Positions 16,842 to 26,062 of a stretch of 64,000 nucleotides of DNA are shown here, one piece after another (position 1 is the stretch's first letter; every line of letters begins with the position of its first letter). This stretch comes from Parenemella sanctibonifatiensis (GTDB lineage: Bacteria; Actinomycetota; Actinomycetes; Propionibacteriales; Propionibacteriaceae). A program made the translations under genes and the position numbers. The DNA lies in NCBI RefSeq assembly GCF_002250565.1, contig NZ_NMVJ01000006.1:186001-250000 (forward strand), given 5' to 3'. Below the pieces are notes generated by a model. That model ran no database searches. It was given only the letters and a program-made list of their open reading frames with translations, and was not told the DNA's origin.

Positions 16842-18194
16842 CTAAGCGGTTTCTGTTCCGATGGTATCTGGTCCCGACCCAGTGATCCCGGGTGTGTCGG
16901 CCGTGTCGGGCTGGCTGTTGGTGACCGGCCGGTCGCGGCCGCCGGTCGGGGCGCTGAGGGTACGCCACAGGGTGCGGCCCAGCGAGACCGCGAAGACCAC
17001 CAGCAGCACGTTGCGGACAGCCAGGATCGCGGCAGCCACCCCAGTGAGTGGGTGGTCGTGGACCAGCCAGGAATAGGTCAGTGGATACACCAGCTGGGTG
17101 AGTGCGGTGATGAGGAGCACCTGCATCGCCAGACTGCGCAAGGCTGCGCCGTGCTCGGCGGCATCCTCCCCGTCGGCCCAGTAGTGAGGCTGGCCGCGCA
17201 GCGCCAACGCGGCTGCCAGTGGGGCACCGAGCCAGATCATGTACTGCGGGCTGAGCGCCTTGTTGCCGACCACCAACACTGTCACCACGGCCAGTAGTAG
17301 CAGTACGCCGGGGAGGCTGCCGCGGCCCCGGCGTACCCACACCACTGCACCCGCCACGATCAGCGCGAAGCCGACCACTGTAACGATGCTGCTGAGGGTG
17401 AGCATTGGCCCGGTGAGCGGGCCGAACACCTCGTACGCGTTGAAGGCCATGCCGATCTGGTGGTCCCCGAAGAAGATCCGCGACAGCATGGCCGGGGTCG
17501 CCGCGACCGACTCGACCTGCAGGCCGCGGTCGGACTGCCAGCCCAGCGGGGAGATCAGCCGGTCCCAACCGCCGAAGATGAGGCTCAGCGCCACCAACGC
17601 CGCGCCGGTGCCCAGCGCACCGGCCAGACTGCGCATGATCCGGTTGCCGTCGCCGGTCCACTGGGTGGGCAGCAGCGCGGCGGGCCACAGTTTGGTGGCT
17701 GCGCCCCAACCGAGCAGGGACCCGGCCAGTGCGGGCCGGGTCGCATTGACCAGGATCGCCGCGCCCACCAGCACCGAGGGCAACACGTCGAAGCGCATGT
17801 AGAGCAGCGGCCCCATCAACAGGACGAAGACCAGCCACATCCGCAGCGCTTCCACGCGGTGTTCGCCACCGGTGCGCCACAGCGCGATCGCGAAGGCCGC
17901 GTCCAACAGCCAGGTCATCAGGATGAAGCCGAACAGGTAGCTGTACTGGGCGCCCGGAATCATCAGCGGCAGCATCAGGATCCACACCACCGGGGTCGGA
18001 TATTCGACCAGGGTCTCCGACAGGGGAGTGCCGGCCCAATGGGCCGAGGTGTGGTTGTAGTAGTACATGACATCGCCCTGGATGCCCAGGCCGGCGGCCG
18101 TCCACAGCGCCATGTGAATGGCCTTGACGGCCAACCACGATCCGAAGGCCCACTTCCATGAAGGCATCGACCACAGACGACGCACGATCGACAC
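16842..18194 (-). CDS. GT87-type membrane mannosyltransferase-like protein
   Basis: Polytopic membrane protein of 450 residues, resembling the DUF2029/GT87 polyprenyl-phosphomannose-dependent mannosyltransferases used for actinobacterial lipoglycans. Roughly ten hydrophobic segments are visible. The first extracellular loop contains GDVMYYYNHTSAHWAG and VEYPTPVVW, the acidic/aromatic loop characteristic of the family; KALSPQYMIWL is the other hallmark. The C-terminal 40 residues are polar and Thr/Pro-rich. The start is a GTG behind AGGAGG. It is 23 bases upstream of kgd. The exact acceptor is unknown. Confidence 0.75.
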   Translation of the reverse strand: MSIVRRLWSMPSWKWAFGSWLAVKAIHMALWTAAGLGIQGDVMYYYNHTSAHWAGTPLSETLVEYPTPVVWILMLPLMIPGAQYSYLFGFILMTWLLDAAFAIALWRTGGEHRVEALRMWLVFVLLMGPLLYMRFDVLPSVLVGAAILVNATRPALAGSLLGWGAATKLWPAALLPTQWTGDGNRIMRSLAGALGTGAALVALSLIFGGWDRLISPLGWQSDRGLQVESVAATPAMLSRIFFGDHQIGMAFNAYEVFGPLTGPMLTLSSIVTVVGFALIVAGAVVWVRRGRGSLPGVLLLLAVVTVLVVGNKALSPQYMIWLGAPLAAALALRGQPHYWADGEDAAEHGAALRSLAMQVLLITALTQLVYPLTYSWLVHDHPLTGVAAAILAVRNVLLVVFAVSLGRTLWRTLSAPTGGRDRPVTNSQPDTADTPGITGSGPDTIGTETA

Positions 18195-18313
18195 TCCGGA
18201 GACCTCCTGGTCGGGCCGCGCGTTTCAGCGCCCCAGTGGATTGTCAGGTCATGGCCCGAGCCAAGTCCGGCCTTGCTGCTTCGCGCTCGTGGGCCACATC
18301 TCACCATGGCCAG

Positions 18314-18385
18314 CGCCCCCGCGAGGATTCGAACCTCGGCTCCCGCCTCCGGAGGGCGGTGCTCTATCCCCTGAGCTACGGGGGC
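18314..18385 (-). tRNA. tRNA-Arg (anticodon CCG)
   Basis: A full cloverleaf can be drawn. Acceptor stem GCCCCCG/CGGGGGC, D stem GCTC/GAGC, anticodon stem CCGCC/GGCGG with loop CTCCGGA (anticodon CCG), T arm CGAGG-TTCGAAT-CCTCG, discriminator G. CCA is not encoded. It reads CGG codons. Confidence 0.95.
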
Positions 18386-18431
18386 TGAACAGCGTCGAAC
18401 AGCCTAGCAGGATTCTGGCAAGCTTGCGTCC

Positions 18432-19889
18432 ATGACTCACAGCCATGTAGCCGGTGCAATCCATGCCGATGCCCAGTCGCTGCGACCATCGTGGCTGTCG
18501 GTCCCCGACGACGTGAACGTGCTGGTTGCGCCGCTGTGGAGTTCGTCGGTACACCGACTGCCCGACGGTGAAGTGGAGGTCGGCGGGATCCGCGTCAGCG
18601 AGCTGGCAGCGGAGGTGGACACTCCCGCGTACGTGCTGGACGAGGACGACCTGCGGCAGCGAGCTCGCGCCTTCCGTGATGCGTTCGCGGGCTGGTCGGT
18701 CTATTACGCCGGCAAGTCCTTCCTGTGCCGGGCGGTGGTGGAGTGGCTGGTCGCCGATGGTCTCAACATCGACGTCTGCACCGGCGGTGAGCTCGAGATC
18801 GCCCTGGCCGGAGGTGCCGACCCGGCCCGACTGGCGCTGCACGGCAACAACAAGTCGGTCGCCGAGCTGCGCCGGGCCCTCGAGGTCGGCGTCGGGCGGA
18901 TTGTGGTCGACTCCTTCGACGAGATCGATCGGTTGGAGCAGCTGGCCGCCGAGCTGTCAGTACGCCCGCAGGTGATGCTGCGTGTCACCACCGGTATCGA
19001 GGCCCACACCCACAACTACATTGCGACTGCCCACGAGGACCAGAAGTTCGGCTTCTCGCTGGCCGTCAACAGCACGGGTCGGTCGCCGGCTGAGCGCGCC
19101 CTGGACCGCTGCGAGGAGTCCGCCGCGTTGGACCTGATCGGCATCCACTCCCACATCGGTTCCCAGATCTTCGAGGTGGCCGGCTTCGAGCAGGCTGCCC
19201 GGCGCACCTTGCGGGCGCTGGCCGACTTCCGGGACCGCCACGGCCGGGAACTGGCCGAGTTGGACCTCGGTGGCGGCTTCGGGATCGCGTACACCACCCA
19301 GGACAGCCCAGCCGACCCCGCCGATCTGGCAGCAGGCATCCGCAGGATCGTGGAGCTGGAATCTGCCGCGCTCGGGCTGGCGGTGCCGGCGATGTCGGTG
19401 GAGCCGGGTCGCGCCATCAGCGGCCCCTCGACCCTGCTGCTCTATCAGGTCGGCACCGTGAAGCCGGTCGAACTGGACGGCGGCAAGCTGCGCCACTACG
19501 TCTCGGTCGACGGCGGCATGAGCGACAACATCCGCCCCGCCCTGTACGCCGCTGCGTACTCCTGCACCCTGGCATCGCGTACCTCGGATGCCGAGCCGGT
19601 GCTGGCGCGGGTGGTCGGCAAGCACTGTGAGGGTGGCGACATCGTCGTCCATGACGAGTTTGTCCCGGCGGACATCGCTCCGGGGGACCTGCTGGCGGTG
19701 CCGGGCGCGGGAGCGTACAGCCGATCGATGGCCAGCAACTACAACCATGTCCCACGGCCGCCGGTGGTGGCGGTCAAGCACGGGCAGTGGCGCACGCTGG
19801 TGCGGCGTGAGACTGTTGCTGATCTACTCGCCCTCGAGGTGGACGAGCCCTACCGCCGCCAGACCGATGCCCAACCCAAGAACAACTGA
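18432..19889 (+). CDS. lysA: Diaminopimelate decarboxylase
   Basis: PLP enzyme for the last step of lysine synthesis, 485 residues. PLP lysine is Lys95 in YYAGKSFL; then HGNNKS, the glycine-rich phosphate loop LDLGGGFGIAYT, EPGRAISGPS, and the late CEGGDIV with the catalytic cysteine and GAYSRSMASNYNHVPRP. The ATG is six bases after a weak -10 (AAGCTT). It starts the lysA-hom-thrB group. The usual upstream neighbour argS is absent; a tRNA-Arg gene occupies the upstream side on the other strand. No lysine riboswitch is visible in the short upstream region. Confidence 0.93.
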   Translation: MTHSHVAGAIHADAQSLRPSWLSVPDDVNVLVAPLWSSSVHRLPDGEVEVGGIRVSELAAEVDTPAYVLDEDDLRQRARAFRDAFAGWSVYYAGKSFLCRAVVEWLVADGLNIDVCTGGELEIALAGGADPARLALHGNNKSVAELRRALEVGVGRIVVDSFDEIDRLEQLAAELSVRPQVMLRVTTGIEAHTHNYIATAHEDQKFGFSLAVNSTGRSPAERALDRCEESAALDLIGIHSHIGSQIFEVAGFEQAARRTLRALADFRDRHGRELAELDLGGGFGIAYTTQDSPADPADLAAGIRRIVELESAALGLAVPAMSVEPGRAISGPSTLLLYQVGTVKPVELDGGKLRHYVSVDGGMSDNIRPALYAAAYSCTLASRTSDAEPVLARVVGKHCEGGDIVVHDEFVPADIAPGDLLAVPGAGAYSRSMASNYNHVPRPPVVAVKHGQWRTLVRRETVADLLALEVDEPYRRQTDAQPKNN

Positions 19890-19895
19890 GGTGAC

Positions 19896-21212
19896 ATGAC
19901 CCCCCATCGCCGTATCGATGAGGCCTCGCCCGTCCGCATTGCCCTGCTGGGCTGTGGCACGGTCGGATCGGCCGTGGCGCGGCTGCTGACCGAGCAGGCC
20001 GAGGACCTGCGGGTCCGCGCCGGACGCCGCCTGGAACTGGTCGGCATCGCGGTCCGGGACACCACCCGGGAGCGCCCCGGCATCGACTCCAGCCTGCTCA
20101 CCGACGACCCGCTGGCACTGGTGACGGCCGAGGAGGTCGACCTGGTGGTCGAGCTGATCGGCGGCATCGAACCGGCTCGTGAACTCGTGCTGGCAGCCCT
20201 GGACCGTGGCGCCTCGGTGGTGACCGCCAACAAGGCCCTGCTGGCCACTCACGGCGCGAAGATCTTCGAGACTGCCGAACGCAACGGCCGTGACGTCTAC
20301 TTCGAGGCCGCTGTCGCCGGCGCCATCCCGATCATTCGGCCGCTGCGGGAGTCGCTGGTCGGTGACGAGATCACCAGCATCATCGGCATCGTCAACGGCA
20401 CTACCAATTACATCCTCGACAAGATGCACAGCGACAAGCAGACCTTCGAGTCCGCACTCACCGAGGCGCAGGAGTTGGGGTACGCCGAGGCGGATCCGAC
20501 GGCCGACGTCGCCGGGCACGATGCGGCCGCGAAGGCCGCGATCCTGGCCGGCTTGGCCTTCCACTGCCGGGTGCGCGCCGAGGAGGTCTTCTGCGAGGGC
20601 ATCACCGAGGTGACGCCGGAGGACATTGCTGCCGCTGAGTCGATGGATTCGGTGATGAAGCTGCTGGCGATCTGTCAGGTCAACCCCGAGGACGAGACCG
20701 TCGCGGTGCGGGTGCACCCGACCATGGTGCCCCGCAAGCATCCGTTGGCTTCGGTGGACGGGGCGTACAACGCGATCTTCATCGAGTCCCAGTCCGCCGG
20801 GCGGCTGATGTTCTACGGCCCCGGTGCTGGTGGCAGCCCGACCGCCAGCGCGGTGATGGGTGACCTGGTCACGGTCGCCCGCAACCTGGTGCGTGGCGCG
20901 ACCGGGCCGGGGGAGTCGAGCTATCGCGGTCTGGCCGTGGCCGATGCCGGGGCGATCCGCACGGCGTACCACATCCGACTGCAGGTGGCCGATGTGGCCG
21001 GCACGCTGGAGAGCGTGGCGGCCTGCTTCGCTCGCAACCACGTCTCGGTGCGTGCCGTACGTCAGGAGGCGCAGGGCGCGGTCGGCGAGGCCGTGGAGTT
21101 GGTCATCGTCACCCATGTCGCGCGCACCCAGGATCTCGATGCCGCTGTGGCCGAACTGCGGCTGCTGGACCAGGTCACCGGACCGGTCCGCCCGATGCGG
21201 GTCGAGGGATGA
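19896..21212 (+). CDS. hom: Homoserine dehydrogenase
   Basis: NAD(P)-dependent reduction of aspartate semialdehyde to homoserine, 438 residues. Rossmann motif LLGCGTVGSAVARLL near residues 16-30; catalytic region VNGTTNYIL and GYAEADPTADVAGHDAAAKAAILAGLAF; C-terminal ACT domain (VADVAGTLESVAACFARNHV), expected to mediate threonine feedback. Six bases separate it from lysA and its stop overlaps thrB by four bases (ATGA), so the three genes form one operon. Confidence 0.94.
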   Translation: MTPHRRIDEASPVRIALLGCGTVGSAVARLLTEQAEDLRVRAGRRLELVGIAVRDTTRERPGIDSSLLTDDPLALVTAEEVDLVVELIGGIEPARELVLAALDRGASVVTANKALLATHGAKIFETAERNGRDVYFEAAVAGAIPIIRPLRESLVGDEITSIIGIVNGTTNYILDKMHSDKQTFESALTEAQELGYAEADPTADVAGHDAAAKAAILAGLAFHCRVRAEEVFCEGITEVTPEDIAAAESMDSVMKLLAICQVNPEDETVAVRVHPTMVPRKHPLASVDGAYNAIFIESQSAGRLMFYGPGAGGSPTASAVMGDLVTVARNLVRGATGPGESSYRGLAVADAGAIRTAYHIRLQVADVAGTLESVAACFARNHVSVRAVRQEAQGAVGEAVELVIVTHVARTQDLDAAVAELRLLDQVTGPVRPMRVEG

Positions 21213-22111
21213 GCTCCGGCGTCAGCCCGCTGCCGGTCGGTCGGGTCGGTGCCGTGTCGGTGCCGGCAACCTCAGCCAATCTGGGGGCCGGCTTCGACTG
21301 CTTGGGGCTCGCCCTGGACTGGCGCGACCAGATGAGCGTGACGGTCGCACCGACCACGACGGTGACCGTCACGGGAGAGGGCGCCGAGGACATTCCTCGC
21401 GACGAGTCCCACCTGGTCCTGGCCTCCATCAAGCGGGGGCTGGCCGAGCTGGGCCACACCGCCCCGGGATTCGACTTCGTTGCCCACAACACCATCCCGC
21501 ACGGCCGCGGCATCGGATCCTCGGCCGCCGCGATCATCGCCGGGTTGGCGCTGGCATGGCAGCTGGCCCGCCCCGACCTGGAGCTGGGACTCGACTTCGT
21601 CCTGGAGCTGGGGATCCGGATCGAGGGACACGCCGACAATGCCGCCCCGGCCGTGCTCGGCGGTGCGGTGCTGGGCGTCGGGGAACGGGCCGCCCCGCAG
21701 CTCGTGAGTCTGGACCTGGCTCCGCAGTGGCGTTGTGTGGTGGACGTGCCGACCGTGGTGGTGCCGACCAGCACCGCTCGGAAGGTGCTGCCGGACTCGC
21801 GGGCAGTGGGGGAGAGCATCGCCGAATCCTCCCGACTGGCGCTGACGACGCTGGCGCTGGCGGGTGCCGTCGGCCCGGAACAGCTGCTGGCCGCCACCGA
21901 GGACCCGTGGCACCAACGCCATCGCGGCGACCTGATGCCGCAGACCCGGGACTGGATCGCGGCCCTGCGGGCCGAGGGATTCCCGGCCGTGGTGTCGGGA
22001 GCGGGCCCGACGGTGCTGACGCTGATCGCCGACGACCAGGAACCGCCGACCCATGAGGGATTTGCCCGGCACGTGTTGGTGCCCGGCGCGGGGGTCAGGT
22101 CGGCGCTGTAG
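21209..22111 (+). CDS. thrB: Homoserine kinase
   Basis: GHMP kinase phosphorylating homoserine for threonine synthesis, 300 residues. VSVPATSANLGAGFDCLGLAL is the N-terminal signature and PHGRGIGSSAAAIIAGLAL the ATP loop; VSGAGPTVLTL is the C-terminal GHMP motif. It is coupled to hom by an ATGA overlap. Threonine synthase (thrC), often placed between hom and thrB in actinobacteria, is missing from this cluster and must be elsewhere. Confidence 0.93.
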   Translation: MSSGVSPLPVGRVGAVSVPATSANLGAGFDCLGLALDWRDQMSVTVAPTTTVTVTGEGAEDIPRDESHLVLASIKRGLAELGHTAPGFDFVAHNTIPHGRGIGSSAAAIIAGLALAWQLARPDLELGLDFVLELGIRIEGHADNAAPAVLGGAVLGVGERAAPQLVSLDLAPQWRCVVDVPTVVVPTSTARKVLPDSRAVGESIAESSRLALTTLALAGAVGPEQLLAATEDPWHQRHRGDLMPQTRDWIAALRAEGFPAVVSGAGPTVLTLIADDQEPPTHEGFARHVLVPGAGVRSAL

Positions 22112-22490
22112 TTCCGGGCGGGTTCCGACGTACGCCGGCAGCGGAGTCGTGCGTGTCGCCGGCGGTGTGCTTTGGTCGGCGGTGCAGTGCTCTGGTACCG
22201 TGTGGGTGCAGCCCGCAGGATTCGGGCTTGCATCCCGATCCGATCGCCGGCTGGGCAGGTTTGTGAAGCTGCGCACGCTTCCGGTGTCGAGGATCACACA
22301 CATCATTTGCCTCATTCGTGGTTGGTGCCCGCGCGGTCGTTGACCTGCATCAGGACAGGCTTCGAACACCGGCACCACTGGTCCGCAGCATCTCCGCGTG
22401 AGTACGCCGGGGAGCCGCCAGGAAGGACCGGTGGTCCCGAGTGCGGGACACCGTGACCGAGGATGAGGATTCCCGTTGGGAAGGACACAC
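22112..22490 (+). promoter_or_regulatory. rho leader region with candidate promoter
   Basis: A 379-base stretch without a convincing gene. A candidate promoter is TTGGTC (22172-22177), 18 bases, TACCGT (22196-22201), which would give a leader of about 280 bases. A small hairpin GCCCG/CGGGC lies at 22211-22227. Several short overlapping reading frames have no supporting signals. Long leaders are used for autoregulation of rho in other bacteria; that is inferred here. Confidence 0.4.
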
Positions 22491-24488
22491 GTGACAGACA
22501 CCACGAACGGTGGGACCGAGGGTCGGTCGGCACAGAAGAAGGGTCTGGAAGCAATGCTGCTTCCGGAGCTTCGACAGTTGGCGGGCTCGATCGGTCTGCG
22601 AGGACTCACGGGCATGCGCAAGGCCGATCTGATCTCGGCGATCCGCGCCCGACAGGCCGACCAGGCGAGCGCCAACAACGCGCCCGCGGCAAGCCCGAGC
22701 CACCAGCCGACCGCCGATGCGGGGGCCCAGACGGCACCGCGGACCCGGCGCGCCGAGCGGCCGGCCGGACCAGCCAGCACCAACGACCAGGCGGGCTCCG
22801 AGAGCCGCTCCGAAGGTCAGCGCTCCGAGAATCAGGGCGCTGGGAATCAGGGCAGTGGGAATCAGGGCACTGAGTCCCGGACCCGTCGCCCCCGCACCGA
22901 TGAAGCGCGCACGGAGGACCGCTCCGGCGCCGAGCAGCCCAGCCTCGACCTGAACGGTGAGGACCAGGCGCGACGCTCGGGCGACCAGGACCAGCGTCGG
23001 CGCCGGCGGCGTACCGATGACCAGCCCAGCCGTCCCGACGGGGGCTCGCGTCAGGAGTCCTCCGGCGGCGACGAGGGCAGCGACTCGATCGCGGCCCGAC
23101 TGGCCGAGCTGCGTGGCTCCCACCAGGGCGAGCAGTCCCGCAACGACCAGGACCATGCCGACAACGGAGGCACCACGAGCACCAACGACAACCGTTCGCA
23201 TGACCGCGGCAACGACCGTGGGAATGACCGCAACAACGACCGGGACGACAGTCGTCGTGGCCGTCGCCGGCGGCAACGCGACCGCAACCGGCGCGGCGGC
23301 CGCAGCAACGAGCGGCTCGAGGCCGAGCCCACCGTGTCCGATGACGACGTCCTGGTGCCGGTGGCCGGCATCCTCGACGTGCTCGACAACTACGCCTGTG
23401 TGCGGACCTCGGGCTACCTGCCCGGACCCAACGACGCGTACCTGTCCTTGCAGATGGTCCGCAAGTACGGGCTGCGCAAGGGTGACGTCATCACCGGCCA
23501 GCTGCGTCAGGCTCGGGACGGGGAGCGGCGCGAGAAGCTGAGCCCGCTGGTCCGGGTCGACACCGTCAACAACGGCGCCCCCGAGGCGGCACTGGACCGC
23601 CCCGAATTCGGCAAGCTGACCCCGCTCTATCCGCAGGAGACGCTGCGGCTGGAGACCACGCCCAACCAGATGACCGGTCGCATCATCGACCTGGTCGCCC
23701 CGGTCGGCAAGGGGCAGCGTGGCCTGATCGTCTCGCCGCCCAAGGCGGGCAAGACCTTCGTGATGCAGGCGATCGCCAATGCGATCACCGTCAACAACCC
23801 CGAGGTGCACCTGATGGTGGTCCTGGTGGACGAGCGGCCCGAGGAGGTCACCGACTTCCAGCGCACCGTGCAGGGCGAGGTGATCGCCTCCACCTTCGAC
23901 CGGCCGGCCTCGGACCACACCATCGTCGCTGAGCTCGCCATCGAGCGCGCCAAGCGTCTGGTCGAGATGGGTCACGACGTGGTGGTGCTGCTGGACGGCA
24001 TCACCCGACTGGGGCGGGCCTACAACCTGGCCGCCCCTGCGTCTGGACGGATCCTGTCCGGCGGTGTCGACTCGGCGGCGTTGTATCCGCCGAAGAAGTT
24101 CTTCGGTGCGGCCCGCAACATCGAGAACGGCGGCTCGCTGACGATCCTGGCGACCGCGCTGATCGAGACCGGCTCCAAGATGGACGACGTCATCTTCGAG
24201 GAGTTCAAGGGCACCGGCAACATGGAGCTGCGGCTGCGCCGTGAGCTGGCCGACAAGCGGATCTTCCCCGCCATCGACGTCGACCAGTCCGGCACCCGGC
24301 GCGAGGAGTTGCTGCTGGGCCGCGACGAGTTGCACATCATCTGGAAGCTGCGGCGCGTGTTGTCGGGCCTGGAGAACCAGCAGGCGTTGGAGATGCTGCT
24401 GTCGCGGATGCGCAAGGCTCAGAACAACTCCGAATTCCTCATCCAGATCCAGAAGACCACGCCGAATCGTCCCGGCGACGGCGACTGA
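22491..24488 (+). CDS. rho: Transcription termination factor Rho with long N-terminal insertion
   Basis: Hexameric RNA helicase/ATPase ending transcription, 665 residues. Residues 1-60 form the Rho-N helix domain (EAMLLPELRQLAGSIGLRG). A low-complexity region of about 200 residues rich in Asn, Arg, Asp, Gln and Ser follows, including short duplications (GNQG, GNDR). Then come the RNA-binding domain (DDDVLVPVAGILDVLDNYAC), Walker A PPKAGKT near 415-420, Walker B VVVLLDGITRLGRAYN, the Q-loop SGGVDSAALYPPKKFFGAAR and the R-loop FEEFKGTGNMELRL. I chose the GTG at 22491 (product MTDTTNGG...) because AAGGA lies just upstream and related Rho proteins begin alike. A TTG 15 bases earlier is less likely. 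Confidence 0.94.
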   Translation: MTDTTNGGTEGRSAQKKGLEAMLLPELRQLAGSIGLRGLTGMRKADLISAIRARQADQASANNAPAASPSHQPTADAGAQTAPRTRRAERPAGPASTNDQAGSESRSEGQRSENQGAGNQGSGNQGTESRTRRPRTDEARTEDRSGAEQPSLDLNGEDQARRSGDQDQRRRRRRTDDQPSRPDGGSRQESSGGDEGSDSIAARLAELRGSHQGEQSRNDQDHADNGGTTSTNDNRSHDRGNDRGNDRNNDRDDSRRGRRRRQRDRNRRGGRSNERLEAEPTVSDDDVLVPVAGILDVLDNYACVRTSGYLPGPNDAYLSLQMVRKYGLRKGDVITGQLRQARDGERREKLSPLVRVDTVNNGAPEAALDRPEFGKLTPLYPQETLRLETTPNQMTGRIIDLVAPVGKGQRGLIVSPPKAGKTFVMQAIANAITVNNPEVHLMVVLVDERPEEVTDFQRTVQGEVIASTFDRPASDHTIVAELAIERAKRLVEMGHDVVVLLDGITRLGRAYNLAAPASGRILSGGVDSAALYPPKKFFGAARNIENGGSLTILATALIETGSKMDDVIFEEFKGTGNMELRLRRELADKRIFPAIDVDQSGTRREELLLGRDELHIIWKLRRVLSGLENQQALEMLLSRMRKAQNNSEFLIQIQKTTPNRPGDGD

Positions 24489-24501
24489 TCCCGGCGTCGG
24501 C

Positions 24502-24520
24502 CCCGGATTTGGCATCCGGG
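24502..24520 (+). terminator. Hairpin after rho overlapping the rpmE promoter
   Basis: CCCGGAT and ATCCGGG form a perfect 7-bp stem with loop TTGGC, 13 bases after the rho stop. There is no T tract. The loop and the first base of the 3' arm are also the -35 hexamer of the next promoter. Confidence 0.45.
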
Positions 24521-24537
24521 TCCGGCGCGGGAATAAT
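24509..24537 (+). promoter_or_regulatory. rpmE promoter
   Basis: TTGGCA (24509-24514), a 17-base spacer and AATAAT (24532-24537) make one of the best housekeeping promoters in the window. It would give a leader of about 115 bases before rpmE. Confidence 0.6.
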
Positions 24538-24544
24538 AGGGCGT

Positions 24545-24658
24545 CGGTGCCGGTTCACGTCTATGCAGCTCGCAGCAGTTCACGCTGCGATGTGGGTGCG
24601 GATCTCGCGATGAGGTCTCGTCACGGACGACCCGGCGTACCCCCGAACAAGGAGCATC
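24545..24658 (+). promoter_or_regulatory. rpmE 5' leader, candidate L31 autoregulatory structure
   Basis: The leader contains CGCAGC/GCTGCG as a 6-bp hairpin at about 24578-24596 and further GC-rich complementary stretches. Structured leaders upstream of L31 genes have been described computationally in actinobacteria. I cannot confirm a match to that motif by eye. Confidence 0.3.
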
Positions 24659-24865
24659 ATGAAGGCTGACATCCATCCCGAGTACGTGGAGACCCAGGTG
24701 ACCTGCACCTGTGGCAACTCCTTCACGACCAAGAGCACTTCGAAGGACGGCGTCATTCGCGCCGAGGTGTGCTCGGCGTGCCACCCGTTCTACACCGGCA
24801 AGCAGAAGATTCTTGACACCGGTGGTCGCGTGGCCCGCTTCCAGCGTCGCTACCAGAAGAACTGA
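24659..24865 (+). CDS. rpmE: 50S ribosomal protein L31, zinc-binding form
   Basis: Large-subunit ribosomal protein of 68 residues contacting the 30S subunit. Four cysteines (Cys16, Cys18, Cys38, Cys41 in TCTCGN and [11 protein letters not shown]) make this the zinc-containing (C+) type, so a zinc-free paralogue for zinc starvation may exist elsewhere. AAGGAGC precedes the ATG. It is preceded by its own promoter and followed by a strong hairpin, so it is a single-gene unit between rho and prfA. Confidence 0.96.
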   Translation: MKADIHPEYVETQVTCTCGNSFTTKSTSKDGVIRAEVCSACHPFYTGKQKILDTGGRVARFQRRYQKN

Positions 24866-24887
24866 GCCTGACCCCAATCAGGTACGC

Positions 24888-24920
24888 CAAGCGCCGGGCC
24901 CGGTCAGGGCCCGGCGCTTG
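24888..24920 (+). terminator. rpmE terminator hairpin
   Basis: A perfect 14-bp inverted repeat (24888-24901 and 24907-24920) around the 5-base loop GGTCA, 22 bases after the rpmE stop. No T tract follows. Confidence 0.75.
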
Positions 24921-24946
24921 CGTGTCCGCAGCCCTCGGAGGTGTCC

Positions 24947-26062
24947 ATGAGTGAGCACGACGGTGTCGAGGTCGACATCGCCGCCGCGGCGCCGCTGCGG
25001 GAGGAGTATGCCGCCCTCGAGGCTGAGCTCGCTGACCCGGCCACCCATGCCGATGCTCACAAGTCCCGACGGGTGGGGCGCCGTTACGCCGAGTTGACCC
25101 CGGTGGTGCGACAGCTGGATCGCCACGAACAACTCCTCGACGATCACCAGGCGGCCGCCGAACTGGCCGACGAGGATCCCGGCTTTGCTGCCGAGACGGC
25201 CGAACTGGAGGCCCAACTGCGGGTCTCGAGCGAGAAGCTGGCGGCCCTGTTGGCGCCACGCGACCCACACGACTCGGCCGACTGTCTGCTGGAGATCAAG
25301 TCCGGCGAGGGCGGCGAGGAGTCGGCCCTGTTCGCCGGCGACCTGCTACGGATGTACACCCGCTATGCCGAGACGGTCGGCTGGAGTGTCGAGATGCTCG
25401 ACAGCCAGCAGACCGACCTGGGTGGGTACAAGTCGGTCACCCTGGCGGTCAAGGCCGGTAGCGGATCCCCGAGCCCGGACGCTGAACCGGCGCCGATGCC
25501 CTACGGCGTCCTGAAGTTTGAGGCGGGCGTACACCGGGTGCAGCGGGTGCCCGTCACCGAGTCGCAGGGCCGGGTCCACACGTCGGCCGCCGGCGTTCTG
25601 GCGATGCCCGACGTCGATGCCTCTGATGTGGAGATCGCCGACCACGACTTGCGCATCGATGTCTATCGCAGTTCCGGTCCGGGTGGACAGGGCGTCAACA
25701 CCACCGACTCCGCGGTGCGCATCACCCATCTGCCGACGGGCATCGTCGTGTCCTGCCAGAACGAGCGCTCCCAGCTGCAGAACAAGGAGCAGGCCATGCG
25801 GATGCTGCGCGCCAAGCTGGTCGCCCGCGCGGAGGAGGAGGCAGCTTCGGCGGCCGCCGAGGCCCGCCGCTGCCAGGTGCGCACGGTGGACCGCAGTGAA
25901 CGGATCCGCACCTACAACTTCCCCGAGAATCGGATCGCCGACCACCGGATCGGTTTCAAGGCCCACAATCTCGACCAGGTGCTGGGGGGCGACCTGGCCG
26001 ACCTGGTCGCGGCGCTGCAGCAGGCCGACCTGGCCGCACGACTGGCGCGTCCGACCGGCTGA
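24947..26062 (+). CDS. prfA: Peptide chain release factor 1
   Basis: Terminates translation at UAA and UAG, 371 residues. The stop-codon recognition tripeptide is PVT near residues 202-204 ([16 protein letters not shown]), which marks RF1 rather than RF2. The GGQ peptidyl-hydrolysis motif is in [16 protein letters not shown] near residue 246, preceded by the acidic KSGEGGEES segment. The ATG at 24947 is chosen because GGAGG lies six bases upstream; a GTG two codons earlier would cover that site. It heads the prfA-prmC operon. Confidence 0.95.
   Translation: MSEHDGVEVDIAAAAPLREEYAALEAELADPATHADAHKSRRVGRRYAELTPVVRQLDRHEQLLDDHQAAAELADEDPGFAAETAELEAQLRVSSEKLAALLAPRDPHDSADCLLEIKSGEGGEESALFAGDLLRMYTRYAETVGWSVEMLDSQQTDLGGYKSVTLAVKAGSGSPSPDAEPAPMPYGVLKFEAGVHRVQRVPVTESQGRVHTSAAGVLAMPDVDASDVEIADHDLRIDVYRSSGPGGQGVNTTDSAVRITHLPTGIVVSCQNERSQLQNKEQAMRMLRAKLVARAEEEAASAAAEARRCQVRTVDRSERIRTYNFPENRIADHRIGFKAHNLDQVLGGDLADLVAALQQADLAARLARPTG

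Noticed and set aside
12976-18174. One open frame of 1732 codons suggesting a GT-Kgd giant protein
   Set aside because: The first 450 codons are a frame shadow of the GT87 gene. Kgd has a normal start region (NDWLIEDMYDQYKED) and a plausible GTG at 16818.
18314-18385. Integration site at tRNA-Arg
   Set aside because: No integrase, no repeat of the tRNA 3' end and no foreign-looking genes next to it.
22172-22456. Small protein encoded in the rho leader
   Set aside because: No Shine-Dalgarno, no recognisable motif, and several overlapping frames are equally open.
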